Source of the DNA: Diplosphaera chodatii
Lineage: Eukaryota; Chlorophyta; Trebouxiophyceae; Prasiolales; Stichococcaceae
Length of the DNA: 64,000 bases
Direction of reading: 5' to 3'
NCBI GenBank assembly: GCA_032358165.1
Contig: JAALGY010000016.1
Coordinates: 124,001-188,000, forward strand
Positions 52,355 through 63,913 of the stretch are shown here, piece after piece; position 1 is the first letter of the stretch; each line of letters begins with the position of its first letter. The position numbers and the translations under genes were made by a program. The notes beneath the pieces were generated by a model, which did not search any database, was not told the origin of the DNA, and saw only the letters and a program-made list of their open reading frames with translations.

Positions 52355-52758
52355 ATGACAAAGCAGCTGGCTGTAAGTAAACCTCTCCAGGGACACTCCA
52401 ATGGTTCTGTTTGGACATTCCTGGCAAACAGACAGGAAGAGGCCCAACACTTTACCGCAGCCCCAAGGCATCAGTATGTGCGTGTAAATGGACGAGTGAC
52501 TATGGCCTGTGGGCAACCTTGAACAGAAGATGTGTGAGGTTGGTTTGATCAGACATGGACGGATACGAGTGTACTGTACGCGACGACGTCCAAGGACATG
52601 TCATTCCAAGTTTGTGCAGTGTTGGGGTTGGTGTATGAACATGAGTGTGCGCAAGCTGGCAAGCTAACGCTGCATGATCCCTCTCAAACAACCATGTACT
52701 CTCAACGCTGAACCAAATTAAATACACAACCCTCATGGTCAGAGCAGCTGGTTCCCTG
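52355..52758. other. Convergent 3' region ISN1 / acyltransferase
   Basis: 404 bp between stop codons of convergent genes. Nothing coding or structural recognised. Confidence 0.45.
52372..52376 (+). terminator. Possible TGTAA poly(A) signal for ISN1
   Basis: TGTAA 18 nt past the ISN1 stop codon. It is close to the stop for a poly(A) signal, so the 3' UTR would be very short if used. Confidence 0.25.
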
Positions 52759-54927
52759 TCACTCCTTCAGCGCAGGCAGCTTATCAATCCTTGCAAGCAG
52801 CACGGGCTCGGCCATGCCCTTCTTCTGCAGACACAGCCGCCGTCCACTCTTGTCGATGTAGACCCCGCTTGTCTTCAGCAAGAACTCGTCGCTGGTGCCG
52901 TAGTTGACACACGGTGCGTTCAGATGCTGTGACATCAGCTGCCGCACATTGTCCGCATACAGCCTGGGGTTTGCTTGCTCCTCTGCTGACGGGTGGTAGA
53001 CCTACAAACAGCAAAAACGCTCCTTGTGATGCACTCAATGCAGGGACACAGCCTGCTGTCTGCTAACTGCCAGGGGGCTATAGCAACAGCGTCTGGACTA
53101 CTGTACTGCTGTACGCCCGTTGGACTTGCAAGCCTGCAACTGCAAATGAATCGACTGACCGGCAGGATCTTGAGGCGGATGTAGGTGCGCAGCTGCGTCA
53201 GCACTCGCCACATGTGCCAGGGCGTTGACTCATCCAGGCCCCACCCTGGGTTGAAGTGCTTGTTGGCGCTGTAGTCCAGCAGCACCGGCTGCACAGCCAC
53301 CCCGGGCGCAAACCCACCCACGCTGAACCTGCATGTGCGGGGCCAGTGGGTGAGCGCAAGAGCCACTTGACACACGACACATGTCCTCAGGAGCACTTTC
53401 AAAGGAAAGCAAGCAACAGATATGTGGCGGGTGGTCTGTCGACGCACCTCAGCAGGCAGTGCCCTGGCTTGGTGGTGCCCTCCGGCGCAATCATGAAGCT
53501 GCAGTGGGGGAGCAGAGGTGAACACCTTCAGCGCAGTCGACGGTGCAGTGGCTGGCTTCACATGCGCTGGTGCCCAGCAGCATTTTGATCAGGACTTACT
53601 TGGGATACCGGGAGTCGACCTCCCGGGCTGCGACCTCCTCTCGTATGTTGCCTTGGATCGTGTACTTGTTCACCTTGTCTGCAAGCAGAACGTGTGGTGT
53701 GCTCAGCAGTAACAAGGAAGCAAGAAACTGTGCACATGGCACTGCAGCGTCGAAGTAAAACAGCACCACAGCCTGAGTGACCATGCAGACCATGGCACCC
53801 TTCACCTGTGGTGCCGGACCGTGCAACGAACAGGAACTGCAGGCCGCGGGTGATGGCGCCGATCATCGGCAGCGTCGCCACGCCCGCCTTGCTCACGCCG
53901 CAGGGGGCAAAGTATGCAACCAGTACGAGCGCATCGGTGTACCTGCGGCACATTCCACCGCCTGACGTTGGCACTGCATGTAAATGTGACAGCCCTACGT
54001 GTGACGTGCAGGCATCTGCAGGTCAAGGCATGCATCATGACCGCCGTGGACTGGAGGCCGCGCATGTCGGGCTCACGACACGTGGTTGAAGATGAGGGGG
54101 CAGTTGATGCGCTGGCCCTCTTCGAAGTTTTCCCAGCCCTGCAGGTGGCCATCTTACGTGTTAGGCGGTGTGTGTGCAACTCCCTGGCTGCTGCTGTGCC
54201 AGTCCTGCGCTCCGTTGACGTGAGCTGGTGCAACATGTAAAGCCTCGCAGCCGGCTCACCTCAACGGTCACCGCGCCGCCGGAGCACACCCACAGGAGCG
54301 CGCGGCTCAGTATCTTAAGCGTGCTGCGGGATACCGCCTCTTGGTATTTCGGCAGCGGTTTCGTAGGATGCTGCCCCAGCAGCGTGAGCTACAAGAGATT
54401 TTACAGCAAGCACGTCGCAAGGCGTCCAGATACCGCACTTGTTCTGGTAAAAAGGGCCATAGTAGCGGCAGGTGTGCACAAGAGCAAACCCTACCTGGAT
54501 GATGATGAAGCCCAGCAACAGCACGATGATGCTCAACAGCGCCCGTAACACTGCTAGAGGCGCCAGTAACACCACCTTCATCCTATATAGGCGAGGTCGG
54601 TATTGAAGCAGACATTTGGGATACAATGGAACGGCACTGTTGCGCATGACAGGCGGACTACAAACCGACTCACAAGCAGCAGCAGTGTAGCACAGTACAT
54701 GATGACATCTTCTTAGTGGCTATCGATGCTGTGGCATACCTCTCATATGCCGTCATAGGGCTGTCGAAATTTAGGAACGGAGCATTGCGCAGGTACGCTG
54801 TTGGCTGCCCGCTGTCGTCAAGCAGATCAACGTAGACGAGCTCCCTGCGTTTGAGGGCACCGTCGACCCTGTCCGCGGCTGCGTTGCTCTCGCTGGTGCT
54901 GCTGTCAGGTGTTTTGCGGGCTTGCAT
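52759..54927 (-). CDS. Lysophospholipid acyltransferase, LPEAT/LPCAT type
   Basis: Nine exons: 54927..54740, 54582..54495, 54388..54260, 54138..54077, 53942..53806, 53678..53600, 53498..53448, 53328..53160, 53001..52759; 381 aa. It re-acylates lysophospholipids (the plant relatives prefer lysophosphatidylethanolamine) at the ER. The order is: polar N-terminus ending PFLNFDSPMTAYER, a membrane helix (LRALLSIIVLLLGFIIIQ), LKILSRALLWVCSG, acyltransferase motif I NHVSYTD, VLVAYFAPCGVSKAGVATLP, FLFVARSGTT, motif III APEGTTKPGHCLLR, then FSVGGFAPGVAVQPVLLDY and STPWHMWRVLTQLRTYIRLK. The C-terminal domain (SAEEQANPRLYADNVRQLM to the end) matches LPEAT proteins. No EF-hand domain is present, unlike LPEAT2 or animal LPCAT1. 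The catalytic His and Asp are intact. Confidence 0.93.
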
Positions 54928-55453
54928 GGCTGCTGCGCAGGCAATGCCACAGCAGCGCCAACGGCCCTAAATCACTGGCTCAGAGTTCTTTCCGGGAAAG
55001 CGTGATGCTACAACGACTGCTGGTTGAATGAACACATGATATTGGTGCCTGGCGTTACCGTCAAGTCCACCTCATAGACGACTCCCTGACTGCAAGTGAT
55101 CTGAACGGTGGCAGGAACTATAATCTGGAGATCAATCACGGGCAGCCTCACCAGCCGCGATGGTTCATGTCACTTGCGTGCGTGAAAGCTGCTATATCGA
55201 TGGTTGCGCAGTGACCCAATGAGTGAATGAATTCTCAGCCTCGGCAGATCGCATGGGATGTGAGTGTGAGTGTGAGTGTGGCTGCAGCGCCCCAGCTGGA
55301 GCAGGCCTGCGTACCACAAAGCCAAGACACGATCGGTTGCCTCAGCATCTCTTCTGGCAGACACTACGGCAGGTCCTGCCAACAGAATGTCAGGGATGGT
55401 ATGGAAGCCCGCCGACTTTGCTGAAGTCCAACACCATTTGAGGTGTGTCAAGA
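54928..55453. other. Intergenic region acyltransferase 5' / Cpn20 3'
   Basis: 526 bp between two minus-strand genes. It contains a short hexanucleotide microsatellite at about 55260-55280 and no recognised coding exon. Confidence 0.45.
55260..55280. repeat. TGAGTG microsatellite
   Basis: About three and a half copies of the hexamer TGAGTG in a row, downstream of the Cpn20 stop codon and upstream of the acyltransferase gene. Confidence 0.7.
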
Positions 55454-56149
55454 TCAGGCCAAAGCGGCAATGATGTCCGATTCCCTCACGACAATGTAGG
55501 ACTTGTCGGTGTCGTCGTCGCTGAACTCTGTGCCGCTGTACTTGGAGTACAGGACTGTGCTGCCGACCTCCACGTTGGGCTTCACCACCTCGTTCGTCTT
55601 CTCGTCAACACGGCCGCTGCCCACCTTGATGACCTTGCCGAGCGTCGGCTTTTCCGCAGCAGCTGCTGACATCAGCAAGCCGCCCGCTGTCTGCTCCTCT
55701 GCTTCTGCAACCTCGATCAGTATGCGGTCACCCAGCGGCAGCAGCTCCGGGATGCTGGGGGATGGCATGACACCGATCACGTCCTCCTCCTTCAGGAGCA
55801 CATAGTCCGTCTTGTCCAGGGCCACCTCTGTGCCGGCATACTTGGAGTACACCACCTTATCCCCTGCCTTCAGGCTCTTGGCATCGCCAAGGCTGACCAC
55901 CTCGCCCTGCGTGGGCTTCTTCTGTGCTGATGTGGGCAGCAGGATGCCGCCTGCGGAGGTCGCCTCCTCGTTGTCGACCTTCACGAAGACGCGAGTGCCA
56001 ACAGGCGACACCGTCTTGTACTGCGATGGAAGTGCTGTGGCTGCCCGCACGACCAGTCGTTGCCGCGATGCTGCTGGCTGTGGCTGCCTGCACCGGCCAC
56101 TGAGTGCTGGGCAGCGGATGGCCGTGAATGACCGAGCGTACCCCTGCAT
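55454..56149 (-). CDS. CPN20: Chloroplast co-chaperonin Cpn20 (tandem GroES)
   Basis: A single intronless frame of 231 aa from the ATG at 56149. Residues 1 to about 38 are a transit peptide (Arg/Ala/Pro/Ser-rich, no acids). Two GroES domains follow in tandem. Domain 1: SPVGTRVFVKVDNEEATSAG, mobile-loop GGILLPTSAQKKPTQGEVVS, KVVYSKYAGTEV, DVIGV. Domain 2: PLGDRILIEVAEAEEQTAGG, LLMSAAAAEKPTLGKVIKVG, VLYSKYSGTEF, ESDIIAAL. Cpn20 caps the Cpn60 chaperonin in the stroma and assists folding of Rubisco large subunit; it has also been linked to superoxide dismutase activation in plants. Both hydrophobic loop tripeptides (ILL, LLM) that contact the chaperonin are present, so both halves look functional. 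Confidence 0.96.
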   Translation of the reverse strand: MQGYARSFTAIRCPALSGRCRQPQPAASRQRLVVRAATALPSQYKTVSPVGTRVFVKVDNEEATSAGGILLPTSAQKKPTQGEVVSLGDAKSLKAGDKVVYSKYAGTEVALDKTDYVLLKEEDVIGVMPSPSIPELLPLGDRILIEVAEAEEQTAGGLLMSAAAAEKPTLGKVIKVGSGRVDEKTNEVVKPNVEVGSTVLYSKYSGTEFSDDDTDKSYIVVRESDIIAALA

Positions 56150-56771
56150 GCTGGCTGCCTACCGATCAAACCAAATGCACTTGGACGATCGCCGTCAGGT
56201 TCGAGCTCCTGCACGTCCCACCTGGCCTTCTAGAAATTTTCAGGCGCAAGGGCTCCGACACTGGCCGCCATCACTGCTTCCTGCATCCGCTTATCTGGGT
56301 GCTGACGTCAGGATTACGCGGCTTCAGCGGTTGGTCGATCGCCTGTGTCAGAACAGCACCTTGATGCGCCATGTATGACAATGAATGTCCCAATGTATGC
56401 CTGACACGACGGGGTCTCTGGCGACCGCAAGCAGTTTTGTTCTGTACCGGACTTGACAAATAACCCTAGATTCGCAGCATGTGATGTCAACGTGAAATTA
56501 GGTCACTCAGGTGCCCATCAGCGCGCCCATCAGGGAACTCACCAAAACCGTGCCAGTTATTTTCGCTTGTGATACCTCGATGTCGTGATGATCCACTGAG
56601 CATTCCTTGGCGGTGAATTGCCTTGTCCCGTGCCGCCACAATCGGGTTTTCCGCCCAGGACGCATCTTGCATACCGTGTAGATGCCTCGCGTCCGTGACC
56701 ATTGACCAGCCAGCTGCCGAATGCATCAGCGAAGTTCGTGATGTGACCCCTGCAAGCCGGCCGCGCATGCG
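56150..56771. promoter_or_regulatory. Divergent region Cpn20 / CRAL-TRIO gene
   Basis: 622 bp between divergent starts. No element recognised. A minus-strand frame 56487-57359 crosses it but lies antisense to the CRAL-TRIO exons. Confidence 0.45.
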
Positions 56772-58528
56772 ATGTCCGCACGCACGTTGAATGCTGCGCG
56801 TCAGGACAACATCAAGTCCAGCTTGAGCGGCAATGCCGGCGGCCAGCACCTTGGTGAGGAGGGTGCGCGGAGGCCCAGTCCCCGGGAGAGCAGCATCGCG
56901 AGGCATGGCAGCAGACGGCTGTCGGGCACCTTCCACAGACGCAACAGCAGCGCCGCCAGCCTCCCACCCGTGGACATGCTGGCCGCGGAGGCAGCGGTGT
57001 GCAAGGCGCTGACGGAGGCCGAGCGGGAGCAGCTGAATGACCAGGGCGAGGTCGCGCGCTACGTCAAGGCGTGCAACGGCAATCAGGCGGAGGTGAGATT
57101 GCAGCGTGACCCACCCTGCACTGGCAGATTGTGTTGGTAGCAACCCGCACCACTCGCTTGACGGGTTGTGCAGACGCAACAGCCCCGTGCTCTGTGCGTT
57201 CAGGCGCTGAAGCGGCTGCGGGCGACGTTCAGTTGGCGAGCCCAGGAGCTGCCTCGCACCCTGCGCTGCACTGTCTGCGACGCAAACCCAAAGGCGCACT
57301 TCATGCACGTGGTGAGTGCTGCCGCCAGACTGATGGTGGCTAGGAGCGAGCGCGTGCATAGTCTCTGCATGTGCCTGTCCAACGAGCTGCTAAGAGGAGC
57401 CACAACTCCTGCAGGTGGGGCATGATGAGCTTGGGCGTCCTATCATCTACAGCTGCCTGCGGAATGCCAGCAACCGCAGCACCGAGGACAACCGGCGGCA
57501 CATGCTGGCGACCTTTGAGCAGGTCCGCCAGGCTCCTTCCAAGCCTGCGCACCTGTCACCGGGCACCAGAGGCAGGGTGCAGCTGCAGTTCAAATCAGTC
57601 AGCCATGGCTGACGGACAGCTGCCTGGTGGTGCAGGCGATCAGGATGATGCCCGAGGGGGTGTCGCAGTGGGTGTGGGCCAGCGACTTCCACGGCTTCGG
57701 GTATAGAGACCTGGACCCCCGCATGGCCCGCATCTTCCTGCACGTGTCCGCGGAGCACTACCCCGAGCGGCTGGTGCGCTGTCTGCCACCAGCAGGGAGC
57801 AGGCGCCTCAACCGCATGACCCGCTCCCGGCGGGCGCCGCTCAGCCACGAGCAAGGTGTCGCACGTCACCACTGCGCGCACAGCAACATTGGGTGTGTAC
57901 TATGCAGGGACACTTTTTCGTGATCGACCCGCCTTCAGCGTTTTCGGCGCTGTGGAGGATGGTCCAACCGTGGGTTGACCCGGTCACAAAGGCCAAAATC
58001 ACCTTCTGCAGGTAGACGTCATCACTGGCCGTGTCAGGGTACACCATGGCGCCGTGCCCCATTCGGTGACTGTACCACTGGTTGCAGCCCCTTGCGCAAG
58101 TCGCCACGTACACTGTGCATCGTCATGCAGCAACAAGGCAGCGGACATCGGGGCGGCTGCCAGGCGGCAGCACTTTAGTGAGGAGCTCACCTCGTGGCTC
58201 CTGGCCGAGATGGCAGAGAACAGGGACAGCAAAAAGGTCAAAGCAAAGGTGAGAATGCCAGGCAGCTGACAGGGTGTATGAGTGCATGATTGCACGCATG
58301 CCCTTGCATTTCCATGAAACGCCGCACTCTCATCGTAATTTCTGCTATGCCCTGATGGCATAGGTGTACTCATACCAGCACCTCCAGGAGATCAGTCACC
58401 AGCCGGCGGCCAGCAGCGGAACCAATGGCGCGCACAACCTGTACGGAACTGCCAGCCTATTAAGGTATCTGCGGGAGCGCCCGCAGTGCCTGGACCCCGA
58501 GCTGCGCAAGCCGGTGGTCGTGGCATGA
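56772..58528 (+). CDS. CRAL-TRIO (SEC14-like) lipid-binding protein
   Basis: Seven exons: 56772..57092, 57204..57311, 57415..57522, 57636..57773, 57908..58011, 58131..58248, 58364..58528; 353 aa. The N-terminal 75 residues are Ser/Arg/Gly-rich and disordered. A CRAL-TRIO N-domain helix follows (EAEREQLNDQGEVARYVKAC, then ALKRLRATFSWRAQEL). The lipid-binding domain is marked by DELGRPIIYSCLRNA, RRHMLATFEQAIRMM, QWVWASDFHGFGYRDLDPRM, HVSAEHYPERLGHFFVIDPP and a WRMVQPWVDPVTKAKITF stretch, which is the conserved 'P..F...W...KPFL...T..KI.F' end of the fold. Such proteins bind phosphoinositides, tocopherol or other hydrophobic ligands and work in lipid transfer and signalling. The C-terminal extension (DIGAAARRQHFSEELTSWLL onward) is not part of the core fold. 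The ligand cannot be told from sequence. Confidence 0.88.
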
Positions 58529-58958
58529 GCCGGCACGCAGCCGGGGACGGCACTCTTGTATCTGTAGTACAGTATTGCTTCTGTTCGCCCACAGACAGCA
58601 TGTTATTGTTTGCACTGGACTGAGCATCGCAGTCGTGGCCACACTTGCCTGCAGTCCAGCAAACCGTCTGCGTGCACAATTCTCTTGAGGGGTTCGACTG
58701 CTGTGGTGGGCACTGCGTGCCATCACATGTCGTGCAAATGCTTTTGCGTCTGGGCGCCTGCTGCCTTTGGTTTTCACCGCAGTCTGTTTCGATTGCACAC
58801 TGCCGATTCGTCCCACCACTGTACTGGAGCTTGCTATGCTTGGCGATGATGAGACACAGCAGATGCCAAATGGAAATTGGTTTCCTTGTAAACTTTTGTC
58901 ACAAGGGACACTGCGGTACTCAAGCATGCCATCAGGTGATGCATACGGTATCGGCACA
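58529..58958. other. Convergent 3' region
   Basis: 430 bp between stop codons. A TGTAA at about 58887-58891 (plus strand) is far from the CRAL-TRIO stop. Nothing else recognised. Confidence 0.4.
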
Positions 58959-61957
58959 TCAAAGCACGATGTGAGCCGCTGCTGGGTCATCTGCATACTC
59001 CCTTCGCAGCAGGGCTATGCGCCCGCGGATGGCGGCCACCTCCGCGGCCAGCGCCGCAGCCCGCCTGGTGCTGTCCTCTGATGGCGGCAGCGCCTGCTGG
59101 AAGGCACTGCAGGCCTTTACCACTTGGTCAGCTGAGCACTGTGGCAATTGACATTGCACAAGCTGCTGCAGCGGGTATGATGCCCATGAAGGTGTAGCGC
59201 ACTCGGACGGTCGGTCTACAGAAGATGTCTGCACAATGTGACCTCACAGCACACAGCAGCATGCACCATGGGGCTGGCCGGAGATGGCTGCGGGGCGCGG
59301 ATGCCGCCATGGGGGAAGGCGCCCTGCACGAAGGGCATTGCAAACTCGGCTCACGCCTCAGCCTGCAGGATGTAAGGCGACCAACAAAGATCCCCTTGCT
59401 ATTGAAGTCACGACCACCATGTAGGCACTGTTGGCCTTGTGCGATCAAGAAGGTGTTGTGTACCTGAGGAGACGGCGTGCTCACGACGATGTCGCTGCAG
59501 GCAGTCGGACTGCCGGGAGTGGGGGCTGTTGCCAGAGCGCCCGCCTCCAGCTGCCTCTGCAGCACCGCATGCTGCTGGCGGACTGCACCGCAGCCCCCTG
59601 ATCCGTTAGAAGGTGATCCGGCAGCAGAGATTGTACAGTCGAGCATACGAACTACAAGCGCCCACATGCTGCAAGCCTGGCCTGGCAGTCATGCAATGCT
59701 CCTGAACGGTTGGGCCTGGTGGCCTTCGCCTGCACACCTGACAAGCAGAACAGCTGAACTGTGCAGTGCTTACTGTCAAGCCTCAAGATACCTTTGCCGG
59801 TGTAAAATCTTCGATGATATTCCCCAGTAACACAAGAGCACACCTCGCTGGTAGGCGCCGCGCAGGCGGTCGAGCTGCTCGGCGGCGGCTCCGGCGCGGT
59901 GGCGCCACGCGTCGGCCTGGGCGGCGCGCTGCGCCAGGTCCGCAATGCCCTGCGCAGTCTGCAGCGCCGCCAGCTGCGCCTCCAACCCCGCCGACCGCTT
60001 CTCTGCCGCCTGTGTGGCACACGGCCGTCACACATCAGGACTCCTGATGATCTGCTGTTTCAAGATCGGCATGCACGCACATGGACAGCCGGGGTGCATC
60101 AGACATACCATGCAGACATAGCGGGATGGGAATTTGCAGGGCGCACAAGATGTGCCTATCTTGCTATGATAGCATGCACGGCGACAGAAGTTCCGCTGCA
60201 CACCTTCTTGGACTGGCGCTCGTGGGCCGTCTGCGCAATCAGCGTAGAGGCGCGCACCGCCAGCTGCTGCGCAACGTCGCCCGCCGCCTCCAGCGCTCCC
60301 TGCGCAGCCGCGGCCGCCTGCGCCTTGTCGTGGGCTGCTGATTCCGCAGATGCCGCCGATTGACTGGCACCTGCCACGATCTGCGCACAGAGACGCCGGC
60401 CTTGCGCACGTTACCGTGTTGCGTCACCCCGTCTGTTGGGTCAGAAGTGGTGCACGCTGATGTTGTGCAGCTGGTACTTCTATGCGCACCTGCGTCAGGG
60501 CGCTGTAGCGCTCGTGTAGTGCGGCCAGCGTCGTGTGTGCAGCATCCAGCAGCTCCTGCTTGGACGCCAGCCTGGGTTGGGCAACAGCTCAGCATGGTAC
60601 CACTCCAAGGGTGGCTGTACTGTCAAGCATCAATGCTTGATGCAGGAGGCAAATGAGAAGAGGAGTGTCATGGTGGTTTGTGTATCATAGATCAGCGTGT
60701 CTCACGTGGAGTCAAGCACACGCTCATTTTCCCGGTGCATGGCATTCTTGCTGGCCTCGTGCTTCAACTGCAAGGGCAAACGCATGTCAGGTGTTCACCT
60801 CAATTGCACGCAACCCTCCCCATCGTTCACATCCACGTTCACAGCAGAAGGGTTCCAGGGATCGAGGGTAGTTGCACAGCTCACCTTGGCTTTAAGCTCT
60901 GCCAAATCCGCTTCCAGCCGCCGTCGCACAGTGAGCTCTGACTCTACCTGGTGCTTCAGCCCGTGCACAGACTGCAGCATTGCTGCATGCTGCTCCCGCA
61001 TGCGGCGGTCGCTTCGATGCTGCTCCTGAAGCCGCCGCTTCTCAGCTGCCGCCTCATGTGCCTCATCTGCAACCATGTGCATGACGGTCTCCATTGCATG
61101 CGACCTTTCCAGAACAGTCTGACGGTCGAAGCGGAGTATCAGGTGTAGCTAACACCTGACGCATCCTCGAACACTCGGCCGCCAATGTGACTCAACTGGT
61201 GTTACCCCACATCTGCAATTTCCACCTAGACCACCACAACACTAAATGCTTGCCTCTCAGATCCTGGTTGCGGGCGCGCAAGTCTGCAATGATGCGATCA
61301 CGGCTGGCGATCTGCTGCGCGTAGTCGTACGCCGCCGCTGAGTGGGAGCGCCTGCCCTGCTTTGATGCCGTCTGCAGTCATGCGTCCTCACTTACCACTG
61401 AAGCGTCCATAGCGGCATGGACTGCAATGCTCATATTCAAACGCTCAGGAGGACTTCTGGTTGCAGAAAAATGTCACATGTCAGTAGCAGGCAAATTTGC
61501 AGGTCACCAGGACGGATGATGCGCTGTCTGTGCTCCGCCGCAGCAGGCTGTGCGGCGTCAGCTGCTGCATGCTGGCATCATCAAGGCTGCACGACATCAG
61601 ACCTCACGTCAGCAGGGCGTCGAACGCAGCAGTGTGCTGACCGGGCTTGCAACACATCAGACCTGCGCTCACCCATCCTTGGAGGCCTGCACTTGCTCCA
61701 GCAGCTGCATGATGGCGGTCTTGGATGCGCTCAGCTGCTGCTCACGGCTGTCCAGCTCGGTCTCCAGCTCCTTGCATTTCTGCGTCGCAAACACATCAAT
61801 CACAACCAGCATTCTTTCAGCTTGCATGCAGGCACATGTAGTCGTGTGGTATGTGGCGCACCTTCCTGAGCGCCGGCTTGTCCGGAGATGGGTTATTCTC
61901 CGTGCTGCCGCCAGACGGCGGATTTGCAGCAGCGTTGTCATTCTCCCTGTCCGACAT
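58959..61957 (-). CDS. Coiled-coil protein, unknown function
   Basis: About eleven exons: 61957..61862, 61779..61673, 61586..61508, 61371..61254 (end uncertain), 61118..60885, 60767..60706, 60571..60490, 60380..60204, 60009..59844, 59582..59464, 59138..58959; roughly 470 aa. The start MSDRENDNAAANPP is acidic and disordered. Nearly everything else is heptad-like: CKELETELDSREQQLSASKT, AYDYAQQIASRDRIIADLRA, VADEAHEAAAEKRRLQEQH, LKHQVESELTVRRRLEADLA, AALHERYSALTQ, ASTLIAQTAHERQSKK, GAAAEQLDRLRGAYQR, and a last helical block ending RGRIALLRREYADDPAAAHI. No globular domain is visible, so a structural or cytoskeletal, kinetochore or centriolar role is only a guess. The junction after exon 4 (GC donor GCAAGC in phase 1) does not fit the phase of exon 5, so an exon or different donor is missing from this model. 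Confidence 0.75.
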
Positions 61958-62472
61958 TGCTGCACTGTGGGCCTCTGCGCACGCGAACTCCTGATGAAAC
62001 TTCAGAGGGCACACCAGCTTGATTGATCAGGAAGCGCAGTTCAAATGCGGCGCAGATGCACATTAGCTAGCATCTGCAGCGTGTGCCGGGAGTTGACCCA
62101 ACGACTGCGTGTAAATGCAAAGCTCAGGAACGCCTGAACATGAATCCATGGATGCAGATTGACATTCGGGTTCTGCCCTGACTGCCGGGGATGCTCTTGG
62201 CACGTGCTGGGTACACAGTCACACCAGCTGTCTGACAGCAATTTGTATCTTGACTTCTTGAGGGTCCGCATCTGGCGTAGCACCGGCCTGGCTGCATGCA
62301 GCTCCCCACTGACGATCATGTGATTTTGCTCTTAGGTTGTGCTTTGGATTCAACGGTACGATGTGACGTTAAGTGCGTAGCAGCACCAAACCTTCACACC
62401 AGCCCAAGTTGGATGCAAACACGTACTTGCAACACGCATTACCATCGCTGAAGCGGTTGCATGTCATAAAGC
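61958..62472. promoter_or_regulatory. Divergent region coiled-coil gene / SDR gene
   Basis: 515 bp between divergent starts; no named element or extra coding exon recognised. Confidence 0.4.
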
Positions 62473-63913
62473 ATGATCAAAAATCTGACCAGGCTACCAG
62501 CACATGCTGCAGTTGCTGGTGCTGTGCTTCTAGCTTATCAGCATTCGTGGCAGCATGCATGTGCTCAGTCACCGAGCCATGACTGGGTACTGATCACGGG
62601 TAGGTGCCGAAGGAAAGAGACAAGATGTGGTATATAGTGATGCGCGTTGGATAGATTTAGTACCATTACCACGGGACATTATCAACACCAGCTTGCAGCA
62701 CACTGCTTCTGGCTCATCTGTGCAGGCGCAAACAAGGGCATTGGTTACCAGCTCGCTCAGCAACTATTAGAGCAGGGGCGGCCCGTGATTGTTGCATGCA
62801 GAACCCAGCGCAAGGGTACGAGCAACATCTGCCTTGATGTAGAGCCGGCTAGGCTGTGCGGATATGACTCTGGGTGGATCCGCAAGAAGAGGCCACCAGG
62901 GCCCGCTGTTTGCTAAGCTGTAGTGTCGTACCAAACAGCCGAGACAGCTGCAGAGTCGCTTCGAGCCTTGGTCGGCAGCACTGCCTTGGTGCAGCCGCTG
63001 CAGCTGGACGTCAGCAGTGGCAGCAGCATCAGTGAGGCGGTGAATCAGCTGCGTGCCAACCATGACCAGCGGCTGGACTGCCTGGTCAACAATGCCGGCA
63101 TCAACACGGTGTCGTGGAGCCAGCGGGGTTGGGATGCCGAGAAGGCAGTCAACTTCGAGGGTCCAGTGCGTCTGGCGGAGGCACTCGCGTCAACCCTTAG
63201 GCCAGGTGCAGCCAGCACACGCACGCATGGTGCGAGCATTCACGTGGAGTGAGCACGGCCAGGAACCACTTTGCAGAGTGTCATCCCTTTCTGTCATCGG
63301 GTGAATTTGCTGGTTTTCCAGACTTCGAAACCCATGCAGGTGGCCGCATCATCAATGTCACCAGCAGCCTGGGTCAGCTGGGTCCAGATGGCACCAAGTA
63401 TGGTGGCATGCCCAGCACTGAGTACCGCAAGGCAATCGCCGGCGCAACCACCCTGCAGCAGCTACGAGACATTGGCTTCGATGGCAAAGATAGTGGCATG
63501 TGCGCAGCCACACGGGCGAAATACCCATGCCCAGCTTACAGGGCGACCAAAGCGATGCTGAACAGGGTGGGTGAGGCTGGCACAATCGCTATCCGCTTAT
63601 CAGAGCGTCTTGAACGAATATCAGCGAGTCGTGTGCATCTGCTGAATACCCTGCTTGCAGATGATGTCCTTACCATACGGGTTTGGCGGTTGCTCTGCAG
63701 GCAACCCAGATCATGGCACAGGATGCGCGCTTTACCTCACGGGGCATCAGCGTCTGCTGCGCATGTCCTGGGTCAGTGCAGACGGACATGAACCCTTTTG
63801 CCAAAAACACTGCAGCACACGGCGCTGCCACTATCGCCTGGCTCGTGAATTATGAACAACCCAGTCAGCTCAGTGGAAAGTTTTGGTGCGAGCAGCGCGA
63901 ACTACCATACTGA
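62473..63913 (+). CDS. Short-chain dehydrogenase/reductase, carbonyl-reductase type
   Basis: Five exons: 62473..62599, 62726..62815, 62939..63205, 63340..63566, 63701..63913; 307 aa. The first exon, in a frame too short to stand out, encodes an N-terminal leader (TRLPAHAAVAGAVLLAYQH) and runs into DWVLIT. Intron 1 splits the cofactor motif: TGANKGIGYQLAQQLLEQG (TGxxxGxG), followed by VIVACRT, LQLDVSSGSS, LVNNAGIN (NNAG), GRIINVTSSLGQL (catalytic Ser) and YRATKAM (YxxxK), then CCACPGSVQTDM. The insertion of about 40 residues between the catalytic Ser and Tyr is typical of carbonyl reductases (CBR1-like), which are NADPH-dependent monomers acting on ketones and quinones. Substrate unknown. The final exon could begin a little earlier; 63701 is the best acceptor. 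Confidence 0.9.

Noticed and set aside
56487..57359. 290-codon minus-strand frame next to Cpn20
   Set aside because: Antisense to exons of the CRAL-TRIO gene, which has clear domain motifs.
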